The position numbers and the translations under genes were made by a program. Source: Planctomycetota bacterium (lineage in GTDB: Bacteria > Planctomycetota > Phycisphaerae > Sedimentisphaerales > Anaerobacaceae). From it: 31,039 nt of DNA. Positions 9,201 to 16,355 of the stretch are shown here, in pieces. Numbering within the stretch: position 1 is the first letter of the stretch; each line of letters opens with the position of its first letter. The notes beneath the pieces are model-generated. The model was not told the DNA's origin. It was given only the letters and a program-made list of their open reading frames with translations, and did no database searches. Location of the stretch: contig JADFHU010000003.1 in NCBI GenBank assembly GCA_022567055.1, positions 1-31,039 on the forward strand, given 5' to 3'.

Positions 9201-9362
9201 CGCAGAGACATACCTGGGACTGTAGAAATCGTAACTCCGGGTGGAAGTCGATGAGCCCAGGGTCATGGCCGGGTTGCCAATGATGAGCAGCATGAGGCAT
9301 GTGCTCAATGCGCATACGACTCGTTGTCTTGGACTGCTCCAACTTCTCCGTCCCAATTCCAT
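6255..9362 (-). CDS. gspD: Type II secretion outer-membrane secretin GspD, unusually long
   Basis: Outer-membrane secretin forming the exit channel. The C-terminal ~270 residues are a clear secretin domain, including PKILVNDNE, the amphipathic TLTITPHIS segment and the VPDGSTIILGGMV...VPFLGDLPFVGSLF signature. Upstream are several N-type periplasmic repeats (for example VFRLKHIDVASVETLLKNM and VIVVEATNSLLVNATEEQ). At about 1035 residues it is far longer than typical GspD (about 650-750); the extra length is in the N-terminal half, which has additional repeat-like segments and a Pro/Thr-rich linker. Start: the ATG at 9362 gives a signal peptide (basic RRSWSSPRQR, then CALSTCLMLLIIG). An in-frame GTG at 9443 would add a charged stretch before it and is less likely. 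It lies about 80 nt before gspE. Confidence 0.92.
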   Translation of the reverse strand: MELGRRSWSSPRQRVVCALSTCLMLLIIGNPAMTLGSSTSTRSYDFYSPRYVSADTILALGNDLGLCTVTQQQGVETLLMTGKTSELAQFRAVLALVDSGFPYDLRLIDVTQCNWTPAASDRIAVAVDGVAIGSLGYPPIGASGNRVIIDYLGNKVLVVAPQAKIDRVVLAVKEGLLPAKRASLAPGRPRMLAGGGGLGRITDGLHTTPQAAEQRRWLLGQSAEIPIPVTGSEKPFHAQIYETPELANGEQVLDMNLPEKLSVVMLMELVGEHLKLDFMYDPDKVKGEVTLKLQGGLAGPIKVKHLYPLLESVLKFKDLVMARRGNIVTVVPTLEWSDVDPDLRTGGGLIEHGDAVITRVFRLKHIDVASVETLLKNMKLGVNRSSIAQTKTIIITAHAYRFPRIEQLLDTVDRPGELKLFRAHQLRYTMAKNLTEKVRALAEHLGTVKISVTAPATSTPAKRPGESEAAYQARLRAALRNRTLARTVTARPEVDDSVYLDADERTNSVLMIGHRDDLVIVQDLIDSLDVEQQDPRQLKLYRIEYVDAENAREKLEELGIVGPPTYRDTRRQVRDPRASAAQPSTPRPTTPAVNRRLTTPETPTDTTLEEPQVIVVEATNSLLVNATEEQHVQISKILSYVDSDTEANAIPYVIYPLENQDPEDLAAILDRLIQETIRDAEGKIEQVLKKTDDDIVIVPDDKTFSIIAYANRRNQEWIKNLIETLDQRRPQVLIDVTLVEISETDQFDYDLNILSSFPDLTSTSGVTAPLIPGASAVNLVDQLLNSGRDHFIDLQSGGGSGAAFYGDRHINALLTAMQSKNYGRVLAKPKILVNDNEEGTITTEDTTYVLTIGSSLPQEGSQVIQTSTNYEPYSAGITLTITPHISEGDLLRLELSLIRKDFTGPVGGDSPPNTSTSEVTTVVTVPDGSTIILGGMVKLNQNKGGDKVPFLGDLPFVGSLFRSVKNSDIQKKLYIFVKAEIIRPTDVLAGESELERISDRNRAAFERHEARFQNYQTWPGVEASGMIPARVLDAQ

Positions 9363-9855
9363 AACCACTCCGTCATTCTGACAACGCTGTCTCTCAGGAC
9401 GCGACGTTTCAAAGCGGCGTTCCTCGGACTCCTTTGAGGCCACCTACGGAATCAATCCCGCGCGTCGAATTTCCTTACTTTGGTGCCCAGCGGTTTAAAA
9501 TACGCTTCATCTGCGTGGACCGGGTAGAAACGACCCGCTGTCCGCGCCGTTACCGCTTACATAGGTTCAGACAGACGCGCCTGAGAAAAGTTCCCCGACA
9601 GCCCAAAATAATGCCGCCGACAGTAGTGATAAGACATCTCGCTGAGGTGAGTCCGTAAACAGAGTGGTTATTCCTGTTCAGACGCTCCTCCACAACTTCC
9701 CTCGGCGTGCTCCAGTCCTCCCAGACACGCAAGACTAGAATACACTTAAACAATAGAATACAACGGTCCAAACTCAAAGGAGCAAATGGGAAAATCCTTC
9801 GTCCCTTTGCGCTGCACACTCCTCTTTCTTATGGGTCACACTGCATGGCCCCGTG
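9363..9855. other. Intergenic region between gspC and gspD
   Basis: About 490 bp between the gspC stop and the gspD start, the longest gap in the secretion operon and more AT-rich than its surroundings. On the minus strand around 9720-9780 there are several TATTCT/TATTGT-like hexamers, one of them (TATTGT) 16 nt after TTGAGT. That would suit a separate gspD promoter, but no site is convincing. An 89-codon reading frame on the minus strand (9550-9819) has no recognisable domain and no clear ribosome site. I see no RNA gene. Confidence 0.5.
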
Positions 9856-10770
9856 CTACTGGTGATTGGGATCTGTCTCAGTCCCCTTCGCACGCTCAGA
9901 ACTGGCCATATACTGCTTTCTTACCTTCAGCAAGCGTGCCAACGCCTGTTCTCGAATGAGCCGTTGTGCTTCCAGATCTTCGGGTGACATATTGAAATTT
10001 GAGGGCTGCTTGAAATTCCTCAGCGCCGTGGTGATCCGCTCCATCTCTTGGATATCCTCTTTCGTTTCTATGGGACGTCTGAGGGGCCGAGTCGCGGGTC
10101 TGATAAGTCCCGGGGATGCGGAGGAGACGGAGATCGCATTGCCTCTGGGAACGAGGGTTTCCGCCAGGGGCGCCATGCCGCTTGACCTCGTTTTGGGCCT
10201 GCGCTTATTGGCCCTTCCGGCATACAGACTGATCTTGGGCTCGCGTTGGACTCGCAGTTCCTCGATATGCTGGCCGTCGCGAAGTTTGACCAGGCCATCC
10301 AGGATCTCTTCGATCGTCACGTGTCCCAGCCGATCCCCTTGGCGGACCCAATGTTGCCCTTTTCCGGGTTCGTCGATGAAGGCCAGAGAGGCCTTAGGAT
10401 CGTCGGCGTTAAGGCAGGTGGCTTCCAATGTGAATTTGGCCTTGGATTGCGGGGGACGCACGTCCGGACGCGGAGGTTTGCGGAAGGCAGAGCCCGGAGC
10501 ATTCAGCCGATCGAGAGGGGCGGCGGCCCGAGGGGGATTCACAATCCGGGCATATTTTTCCGCTTCCGCCACCAGGGGTGATCTAGCGGGGATCTGCGCT
10601 GGGCCGGCCGATTTTCCCTGTTGATCCTCAAACTGCTCTAAGACCCCAATCGAGGCCAAAATCTTTGCCACCTCCGCATCGGGCTCGGTGCCCTGCACTA
10701 CAGACAGCGCGATCAGCCCCACCGCCAACAGTCCGACAATAACACTAGTGACTTGCAACGTCTTGATCAT
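9856..10770 (-). CDS. gspC: GspC-like type II secretion inner-membrane protein
   Basis: A 304-residue protein with a short cytoplasmic N-terminus, one membrane segment (VTSVIVGLLAVGLIALSVV, about residues 6-24) and a long Pro/Arg-rich periplasmic part. The middle contains a GspC/PilP homology-region-like stretch: FTLEATCLNADDPKASLAFID..., then HWVRQGDRLGHVTIEEILDGLVKLRDG, the pattern of a small beta domain in which a stored value meets a recurring VxxGDxL loop. GspC links the inner platform to the GspD secretin. The gene comes first, just before gspD, as expected for gspC. There is no PDZ domain; the C-terminus is instead charged and helical. The ATG at 10770 has GAGGTG upstream; an alternative ATG at 10830 would place 20 charged residues before the helix. 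The call rests on position, topology and weak motif similarity. Confidence 0.65.
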   Translation of the reverse strand: MIKTLQVTSVIVGLLAVGLIALSVVQGTEPDAEVAKILASIGVLEQFEDQQGKSAGPAQIPARSPLVAEAEKYARIVNPPRAAAPLDRLNAPGSAFRKPPRPDVRPPQSKAKFTLEATCLNADDPKASLAFIDEPGKGQHWVRQGDRLGHVTIEEILDGLVKLRDGQHIEELRVQREPKISLYAGRANKRRPKTRSSGMAPLAETLVPRGNAISVSSASPGLIRPATRPLRRPIETKEDIQEMERITTALRNFKQPSNFNMSPEDLEAQRLIREQALARLLKVRKQYMASSERAKGTETDPNHQ

Positions 10771-10782
10771 ATCAGCACCTCT

Positions 10783-10826
10783 GTCTGAGAGATCCTCCTC
10801 GTGCCCAATCGTCGCGCGTCTCAGAC
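10783..10826. repeat. 8-bp inverted repeat in the gspC leader
   Basis: GTCTGAGA (10783-10790) and TCTCAGAC (10819-10826) are perfect inverted copies around a 28-nt loop, just upstream of the gspC start. In the transcript they could form a weak hairpin whose loop carries a GGAGGA purine tract. The arms share CTGTCTGA with the ends of the element in gspK, but the loop does not match it. This may be chance. Confidence 0.3.
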
Positions 10827-10925
10827 GCATCCATCTAAACGCCTTTTCACCAAATTACCTTTTGACAGAGCCGCGTTATGCGATGCTCTGATATTTATTG
10901 GACATTGCCCTGTGTGCCGGGTTCC

Positions 10926-12194
10926 TTACCAATGCTTTATTTTCTCCCGATATTCTTCTCTGTGTTCCGCGAATTCGCCGCTGTGCTCGGGCGTATGGCA
11001 GTGCAGGCACGAGCGTCGGGGCTGTCCGAGGTCGATGCTTCCCCCGCTCACGACATGATCGGCTCCGGGGCCATGGCAGACTTCGCAGCCCACGTTCGGA
11101 AACTGGGGTGTCTTTTCTAGGGAGACAAATCCCTCCTCAAACTCCATACCCACGACATGACAGACGACGCACTCAGGATCCATGTCCGATCCGACCTTGA
11201 CGAGCGTGCCATAGGCATGTGCATGGCCTCGATCTTGCCAGATGGCATACACCTCCTCGTGGCAGTCCTGACACCTGCTCGACCCCGTAAACCGTCCACC
11301 TTCCGGTAAAGGGACGCGGACGACGCGGTCCATCAAATGGCTATCGCGGACGATGCCCTGGTAGCTCTTGTATAGGTCGACCAATCGGGGATCGTTGATT
11401 AGCTCTTGCGACACCTCAATCTCCTGAAAACGAAGTTCCAGGCCATCGCCCCCTACCCGTGGCCGGATGTCCAGGCGCCCCACGTGGCGGCCTCGTCTGC
11501 CGACCGAGAGCACCTGCGCCTCCGTGGCCGGAAAGTCGAAGACCTTGGGGTCATCCAACTCACTCGGTAGCAGCACACAATCCTCCGCAGTCGCAATCTC
11601 CAGCACCGAACGGACAAGGTCCTCGTCGGCGCTGTCGAGGATGAAGACCCGTACTTGGGATGCTTCTCGGACCGAGGACAGGGGTGTCCTGGCGTTGACA
11701 GCAATGACTCGGATCGCGACCTCTCGGCCCCCCAGAGAAAAACTGCGGGCAAGAGAGGATGCCTGCGATTCGCCCACCGGCTCTGCGGTGATCACGCTGA
11801 CGCTCGGATCCAGACCCGCCAGGGCCCCGGTAAGCTGTTCGATCTGCAGATCCCGGGCGGTGAGATGGAGAACATCGTAGCCCAGTAGGGAAAAGGCCTG
11901 CACGAAGACCGAGAATTTTATCAGGTTCTGTTCGGTTTCCGCCTCGACGATGGAGCCGGTATTGATGACCAGGCGCCGCGATGGTGGAACCTGATTGAAA
12001 ACGGCACCACGCCGCTCCAATCCCCCCAACTGTCCCCCCGAGCAGCCACAGGGCTTGAGCTGTCCCTGCTCCTGACCGGAGAGAAAAAGCGTGATACTCG
12101 CATCCCCCTGCCTACGCTTCTGCACCGATCCAGCCCAAATGACACAGCAGCAGCCCAGGCAAGCCAGGCTAAGCGTCAGGAGTAGCCCTCTCAT
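10926..12194 (-). CDS. Periplasmic tetraheme cytochrome c with degenerate phosphoesterase-like N-terminus
   Basis: A 422-residue exported protein: a hydrophobic N-terminus (LLLTLSLACLGCCCVIW) followed by two parts. The first, to about residue 290, opens with LKPCGCSGGQLGGLERR, a motif known from multiheme proteins carrying a 5'-nucleotidase/UshA-like module. The usual metal-binding DxGD segment is replaced by INTGS, so phosphoesterase activity is doubtful. The second part has four CXXCH heme sites at 308, 342, 370 and 396, in the style of cytochrome c554-like domains. It should transfer electrons in the periplasm or at the outer face of the inner membrane. The signal may be lipoprotein type because several Cys lie after the hydrophobic stretch. 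Its start overlaps the DUF1573 gene by 4 nt (ATGA), implying coupled translation. Confidence 0.8.
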   Translation of the reverse strand: MRGLLLTLSLACLGCCCVIWAGSVQKRRQGDASITLFLSGQEQGQLKPCGCSGGQLGGLERRGAVFNQVPPSRRLVINTGSIVEAETEQNLIKFSVFVQAFSLLGYDVLHLTARDLQIEQLTGALAGLDPSVSVITAEPVGESQASSLARSFSLGGREVAIRVIAVNARTPLSSVREASQVRVFILDSADEDLVRSVLEIATAEDCVLLPSELDDPKVFDFPATEAQVLSVGRRGRHVGRLDIRPRVGGDGLELRFQEIEVSQELINDPRLVDLYKSYQGIVRDSHLMDRVVRVPLPEGGRFTGSSRCQDCHEEVYAIWQDRGHAHAYGTLVKVGSDMDPECVVCHVVGMEFEEGFVSLEKTPQFPNVGCEVCHGPGADHVVSGGSIDLGQPRRSCLHCHTPEHSGEFAEHREEYREKIKHW

Positions 12195-13489
12195 CTGGGA
12201 ATCTGACTCACTGACCGCTGGCGAGCCGCTTCCTTCACCTTCTGGCTGTAATAGCCCTGGATGGCGACTCGCCGCTCCTTGCCGCCCTTGATTCGGATCA
12301 CGATCTCATCCTGAAAGCGACTCTCGCTGCCTGCTTCCGGCGGTGTGATGTCGAAATAGAATGCGTATCCATTATGAATGACCTCCGTCTTCGTCAGCAC
12401 GGCAGTGCCCTTTTCGGAGGTGACCGATTCGATCTCAAAGGTCGGCGGCACCGGAGTGACGTTGACAGAATCGATTGCAGCGCCCCCCTTGGCGCTCGAT
12501 TGATCTTCGGCATAGTTGTCTTGCACATGCAGCCGCCGCTTGATCTTCACCGCGGGGTCTGCATTAAAGAGAATATAGCGGGGAGGCAGATGGATGTATC
12601 TGGGCAGCAGATCGAAGTTCAGGGAAATCGCGTCACAGCCCGGATGGGTGTGTTCAATTGTGAGTCTCCCCTTGGGCATCTCCATGGCCTGCAAGACGTC
12701 TAGCGCCACCTGAGGCTGCAGGGTAAACTCAGTGGCCTCCTGGTTGGGATCGACATCCAGGGACATGCAGTTGCCCGTCACGCGGAAGGACTTCAAGGCA
12801 AAAGGCTTCCCGTCCAGGCTCTTAATGGTAATCGATCGACATCCTGCGTTTTCTTTGTCCAGAAACAGCTTGAGCCGGCCCGGAGTCCAACTGAGCTTAC
12901 GCACCACCCGGCCCTTGATCGTCAAAACCACATTCTTGTTGTCAGGATCGTCCGTAAACAGGTGTATTTTCTTCTCCATGGGCCCGATGTAGGTGAAGCT
13001 GTAGGTCACATCGAGTCTGCCCGTCTCTCCGGGCGCCAGATCGAGGCCCTTCTTGGTATCGACAACCTGGCCGTTTTTGCTCAGCTTGATCACCGCGCCG
13101 CAACAGCCCTGCACGCGGGTGATTCTCAGCGGTCCCTGCCCCTCATTCTTGAACTCAAAAAACCCCTTGGGCTTGGCCGCGGGGGTGACATCGCCAAAAT
13201 CACACACGGCGCTCTCCAGCACGATCTTCCCCCGCGGAGGGGCTGCAGGCTTGGGCGCCGTCTCGACGGTCTGCACCTTGATGCTCGTCTCTCCGGGAAG
13301 GAGTTCAATCGGCGACACTACCGGCGCTGCGGCAGTCAACTCGTCCGCATCGACGGTCCGGTCCGGCGTCTGGCAGCCCAGGAAGGCCTGGACCACGAGC
13401 AACGCACAGACAGTCCATCCCAGTGCAAGGGGATCTCGGCTTGCCTGCCCACTTCGAATCGGAGACCTCGCTCCACCCATTGAACTCAT
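12191..13489 (-). CDS. DUF1573-containing lipoprotein
   Basis: A 432-residue probable lipoprotein. After a long polar n-region comes ALLVVQAFLGC with lipobox AFLGC (Cys39). A DUF1573 domain follows at about 85-190: the opening ESAVCDFGDVTP, then EFKNEGQGPLRITRVQGCCG, and LAPGETGRLDVTY, an immunoglobulin-like fold with the CCG motif common in planctomycete proteins. A second domain of similar beta character lies at about 190-420. The molecular function of DUF1573 proteins is not established. The ATG at 13489 is chosen because GAGGTG stands 7 nt upstream. Its stop overlaps the cytochrome start, so the two products probably work together, perhaps in binding or electron transfer at the cell surface; that is inference. 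Confidence 0.8.
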   Translation of the reverse strand: MSSMGGARSPIRSGQASRDPLALGWTVCALLVVQAFLGCQTPDRTVDADELTAAAPVVSPIELLPGETSIKVQTVETAPKPAAPPRGKIVLESAVCDFGDVTPAAKPKGFFEFKNEGQGPLRITRVQGCCGAVIKLSKNGQVVDTKKGLDLAPGETGRLDVTYSFTYIGPMEKKIHLFTDDPDNKNVVLTIKGRVVRKLSWTPGRLKLFLDKENAGCRSITIKSLDGKPFALKSFRVTGNCMSLDVDPNQEATEFTLQPQVALDVLQAMEMPKGRLTIEHTHPGCDAISLNFDLLPRYIHLPPRYILFNADPAVKIKRRLHVQDNYAEDQSSAKGGAAIDSVNVTPVPPTFEIESVTSEKGTAVLTKTEVIHNGYAFYFDITPPEAGSESRFQDEIVIRIKGGKERRVAIQGYYSQKVKEAARQRSVSQIPR

Positions 13490-13675
13490 AGCACTACACC
13501 TCGTGTTCTTGTCATCGCGAATGACGGTCATGCTTGATGACGGATGACCCTCTATGGCCGTGACGACCCCCGGACGACCGCTTGTATTATTACGCAAATT
13601 GTAGCAAATTGTTGTGAGCGGACCATTTTTTTTCGGCCGGTAAGCGGGAGATCATCAACAAATCACAAAAACTTG

Positions 13676-13703
13676 TTGATAAACGGAGTTTCCCTGCTAG
13701 TAT
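13676..13703 (+). promoter_or_regulatory. Probable sigma-70-type promoter of rpmE
   Basis: TTGATA (13676-13681) and TAGTAT (13698-13703) are separated by 16 nt, in an AT-rich gap between divergent genes. Transcription would start about 20-25 nt before the rpmE ribosome site. Both boxes match the consensus at 4 or more of 6 positions. Confidence 0.5.
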
Positions 13704-13733
13704 GAAGCGTTTCCGTTTAGGAGCCCTAGACCC

Positions 13734-13967
13734 ATGAAAAAGGACATACATCCGCAATACCAAACAGTCATGGTGCGCTGCGGTTGTGGACACACATTCG
13801 AAACCCGGAGTACGGCCAAGGAAATTCACGCGGAAATATGCTCTCGCTGCCATCCTTTCTATACTGGAAAACAGAAGTTTATCGACACAGCGGGACGCAT
13901 TGAGCGATTCCAAAAGAAGTATGGCACGAGCTATATGAAGATCGCGAAAAAGGAACCGGCTCAATAG
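13734..13967 (+). CDS. rpmE: 50S ribosomal protein L31
   Basis: A 77-residue ribosomal protein L31. The family pattern is clear: MKKDIHPQYQ at the start, a CGC motif (Cys16, Cys18), and SRCHPFYTGKQKFIDTAGRIERF. With Cys36 and Cys39 this gives the four-cysteine zinc-binding form, so it is the zinc-containing rather than the zinc-independent paralogue. An AGGAG sequence lies about 11 nt before the ATG. It stands between a probable promoter and a probable terminator, so it may be its own transcription unit, with prfA downstream on the same strand. Confidence 0.97.
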   Translation: MKKDIHPQYQTVMVRCGCGHTFETRSTAKEIHAEICSRCHPFYTGKQKFIDTAGRIERFQKKYGTSYMKIAKKEPAQ

Positions 13968-14001
13968 CGATAGTTCACCACACCTTGCCCTATGTGTGAA
14001 T

Positions 14002-14039
14002 GCCTCTGATCCTGTTCTGCAGGGGACAGGGGCCTTTTT
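14002..14039 (+). terminator. Probable Rho-independent terminator after rpmE
   Basis: GCCTCTG (14002-14008) can pair with CAGGGGC (14027-14033) in a 7-bp stem with one G-T wobble, followed after one base by five T residues (14035-14039). It lies 35 nt after the rpmE stop. The loop is long (18 nt), so the hairpin is only moderately convincing; a CCTGT/ACAGG pairing inside the same region is an alternative. Confidence 0.5.
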
Positions 14040-14115
14040 CGTTGGAGTCCCGGCGCTGGGCGGACGGTCGCACGGCGGCCGCAAGTCATGACATCAGTCG
14101 GGCGGAGTGTGTCGC

Positions 14116-15204
14116 ATGCCTGCAAAGAATTCAACCCTGCTCAAAAAACTTGCAGCGATGAAGCAGCGATCCTGTGAAATCGATGCCCTCATTGCCGACC
14201 CCCAAGTGGCCTGCGATCCCAATCGGTTGATCGCGCTGGCCAAGGAGCAGGGACAACTCAAATCGATTGTGGGAGACTACCGTCAATACGAAGCGGCAGT
14301 CATAGGCGTCGCCGACGCGCAGGACCTGCTGCAGGACCCCGATTCCGACGATGAGTTCAGGGCCCTGGCCGAGGAGGAGATCAAGACGCTCGAAGCCCAA
14401 CAGGCCCAGTTGTTGGAGTGCATGCAGAGCAGCTTGGTGATGGCGGACGACGTGAACATCGGGTCGATCATCTTGGAGATCAGGGCCGGGACCGGCGGCG
14501 ACGAAGCGGCCCTGTTCGCCCGTGACCTCTACGACATGTACACCCGCTATGCCGACAGTCGCGGGTGGAAGGTGGAGCAACTCGATCTGAGCGTCTCCGA
14601 AATGGGAGGGTTTCGGGAGGTCATTCTCGGCGTCAAGGGCGAAGGCGTCTGGGCGGATCTAGGCTATGAGGGAGGCGGGCATCGTGTCCAGCGGGTCCCG
14701 GAAACGGAGTCTCAAGGCCGCATCCACACGTCGGCAGCGACTGTGGCGGTCTTGCCGGAGCCCGAGGCCATAGACATCGAGATCGATCCGGCGGATGTCA
14801 TCGAACACGTCTCCCGCTCCAGCGGGCCGGGCGGTCAAAATGTCAACAAGGTCAGCAGCGCCATCCGACTGGAACATACCCCCACCGGCATCACCGTCAG
14901 TATGCAGGACGAGAAGAGCCAACACAAGAACCGCGCCAAGGCGTGGCGCATCCTGCGAAGTCGCCTATACGAACACCATGAACGTGAAAAGCGGGCAGAG
15001 CGTGACTCGCAACGGAAGTTGATGATTGGCTCCGGCGATCGGTCCTCCAAAATCCGCACCTACAACTTCCCGCAGAACCGGGTGACAGATCACCGCATCG
15101 GCCTCTCGCTGTACAGTTTGGATAAGATCCTGGGGGGCGACCTGACAGGACTCGTGCAGGCACTGAAAGATCACGATCGCCAGGAACGACTGGAGAACTT
15201 GTAG
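14116..15204 (+). CDS. prfA: Peptide chain release factor 1
   Basis: RF1 of 362 residues ends translation at UAA and UAG. Key sites are intact: the peptidyl-tRNA hydrolysis GGQ motif at 239-241 in SSGPGGQNVNK, and the stop-codon recognition tripeptide PET at 195-197 in VQRVPETESQGRIHTS, one of the accepted RF1 PxT forms. The segment YNFPQNRVTDHRIGL is typical of RF1 rather than RF2. The ATG at 14116 is preferred over the GTG at 14107 because GGAG (14104-14107) overlaps that GTG and stands 8 nt before the ATG. The neighbour prmC, often found after prfA, is absent; the unusual fusion gene follows instead. Confidence 0.96.
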   Translation: MPAKNSTLLKKLAAMKQRSCEIDALIADPQVACDPNRLIALAKEQGQLKSIVGDYRQYEAAVIGVADAQDLLQDPDSDDEFRALAEEEIKTLEAQQAQLLECMQSSLVMADDVNIGSIILEIRAGTGGDEAALFARDLYDMYTRYADSRGWKVEQLDLSVSEMGGFREVILGVKGEGVWADLGYEGGGHRVQRVPETESQGRIHTSAATVAVLPEPEAIDIEIDPADVIEHVSRSSGPGGQNVNKVSSAIRLEHTPTGITVSMQDEKSQHKNRAKAWRILRSRLYEHHEREKRAERDSQRKLMIGSGDRSSKIRTYNFPQNRVTDHRIGLSLYSLDKILGGDLTGLVQALKDHDRQERLENL

Positions 15205-15269
15205 AGAGTGGACGTAAAGGGGCATCATCTCTACTCACTAAAGCTGCGGTCCCCTCGGGAGTCAAACCT

Positions 15270-16355
15270 ATGATTGTCGTAGTGACAGGCATGGTCGGCG
15301 TGGACAAGAAGTGCTATCTCAATAAGGTGGCCCGCCGCGGGACCACCCAGGGACACACATTGACTCAATTCAACGTCGGGGACATGATGTACCGGGAAGG
15401 CCCTGACATCCCCCCCGGCAAGATCCTCGATATCCCCATGCCCCGACTCAATTCTCTGCGGCGCTGCGTGTTCAAGGACATCATCACGCAATCACGTGAC
15501 GCAGAACATGTGATCGTCAACACGCATGCGACCTTCCGCTGGCGCCATGGGCTTTTTCCGGCGGTCGACTTCGACCAAATGAGAGAACTCAACGCCGATC
15601 TCTACATCTGCCTGCTCGACTGTGTCTCCTCCCTGCACCGCCGCCTCCTGGCGGAACACGTGATCGATCATACGCTCAAAGACCTGATGGTTTGGCGTGA
15701 GGAAGAGATCATCGGCACCGACATGCTCCGGCGTGGCGTGGGGGAAAACATCCCCTTCTACTGCTTAGCCCGGGGCAATCAACAGGACACCATCGAAACG
15801 TTCTACAATCTCCTGTTTGCACGCGACAAACACAAGGCCTACCTCAGCTTCCCCATGACGGCCGTCGTGGGTCAGCCCGCCATACAGGCCGAGATCGATG
15901 CCTTCCGCAAGCGGATGCACTCGATCCTGGTCTGTTTCGATCCGGCGGACGTGGAGGATGCCCATTTGCCGCAACTGGCGCGGGAGGCCCGCAACCGGGG
16001 CAGCGACACGGTCGAACAGGTCCTGCAGGGAAAGCGCGTCACCCTCAACTGTGACGAGATCCTGCAGATAGAACGAGACATCAACAGCCAGACCTATGCC
16101 CGGGATTTTCTCTTGATCGACCAATCCGATATGATCGTCAGTCTTATCCCCACCGGCACGGACGGACGAGCGTCCCTATCGAGCGGTGTGGAGCGGGAGT
16201 TGCAACACGCCCACGAAGCCGGCAAGGAGGTCTATGTGATTTGGACGGCCCAGCAGAGGCCTTCGGTCTTCGTCACACAAACGGCCACGGGGGTCTTTCG
16301 CAGCGTGGGGGAAGCCGTGGCTCATTTCGCTGCCCAAGAAAGCATCAGCCGGTGA
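15270..16355 (+). CDS. Fusion of an archaeal-adenylate-kinase-like P-loop domain and a nucleoside deoxyribosyltransferase-like domain
   Basis: A 361-residue cytoplasmic protein of unknown function. Residues 1-180 resemble the archaeal-type adenylate kinase fold: MIVVVTG, a loop GMVGVDKK at 7-14, FNVGDMMY at about 34-41, and IVNTHATFR at about 82-90. The loop is off consensus: Asp12 replaces the last Gly, and Lys14 replaces Ser/Thr. Residues 188-361 resemble nucleoside 2-deoxyribosyltransferases: KAYLSFPMTA at 189 for the first strand, DQSDMIVSLIP at 284, and SGVERELQHAHEAGKEVYVIW at 305, where a Glu would be the candidate nucleophile. The stop overlaps the deoC start by 4 nt (GTGA), so the two are co-translated, consistent with a role around nucleosides or deoxyribose. 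Both domain calls are by eye from motifs and are not proven; substrate and activity are unknown. Confidence 0.6.
   Translation: MIVVVTGMVGVDKKCYLNKVARRGTTQGHTLTQFNVGDMMYREGPDIPPGKILDIPMPRLNSLRRCVFKDIITQSRDAEHVIVNTHATFRWRHGLFPAVDFDQMRELNADLYICLLDCVSSLHRRLLAEHVIDHTLKDLMVWREEEIIGTDMLRRGVGENIPFYCLARGNQQDTIETFYNLLFARDKHKAYLSFPMTAVVGQPAIQAEIDAFRKRMHSILVCFDPADVEDAHLPQLAREARNRGSDTVEQVLQGKRVTLNCDEILQIERDINSQTYARDFLLIDQSDMIVSLIPTGTDGRASLSSGVERELQHAHEAGKEVYVIWTAQQRPSVFVTQTATGVFRSVGEAVAHFAAQESISR

Noticed and set aside
9550..9819. 89-codon minus-strand frame between gspC and gspD
   Set aside because: It has Cys- and Arg-rich composition with no domain and no clear ribosome site; it is listed only as intergenic content.
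13590..14084. Minus-strand reading frame of about 164 codons opposite rpmE
   Set aside because: It is antisense to rpmE, its product has no recognisable domain, and the plus-strand frame is a clear ribosomal protein.
16241..16351. Longer N-terminus for deoC beginning at 16241
   Set aside because: It re-reads the end of the fusion gene in another frame. The GTG at 16352 gives the normal aldolase start and a GTGA overlap.
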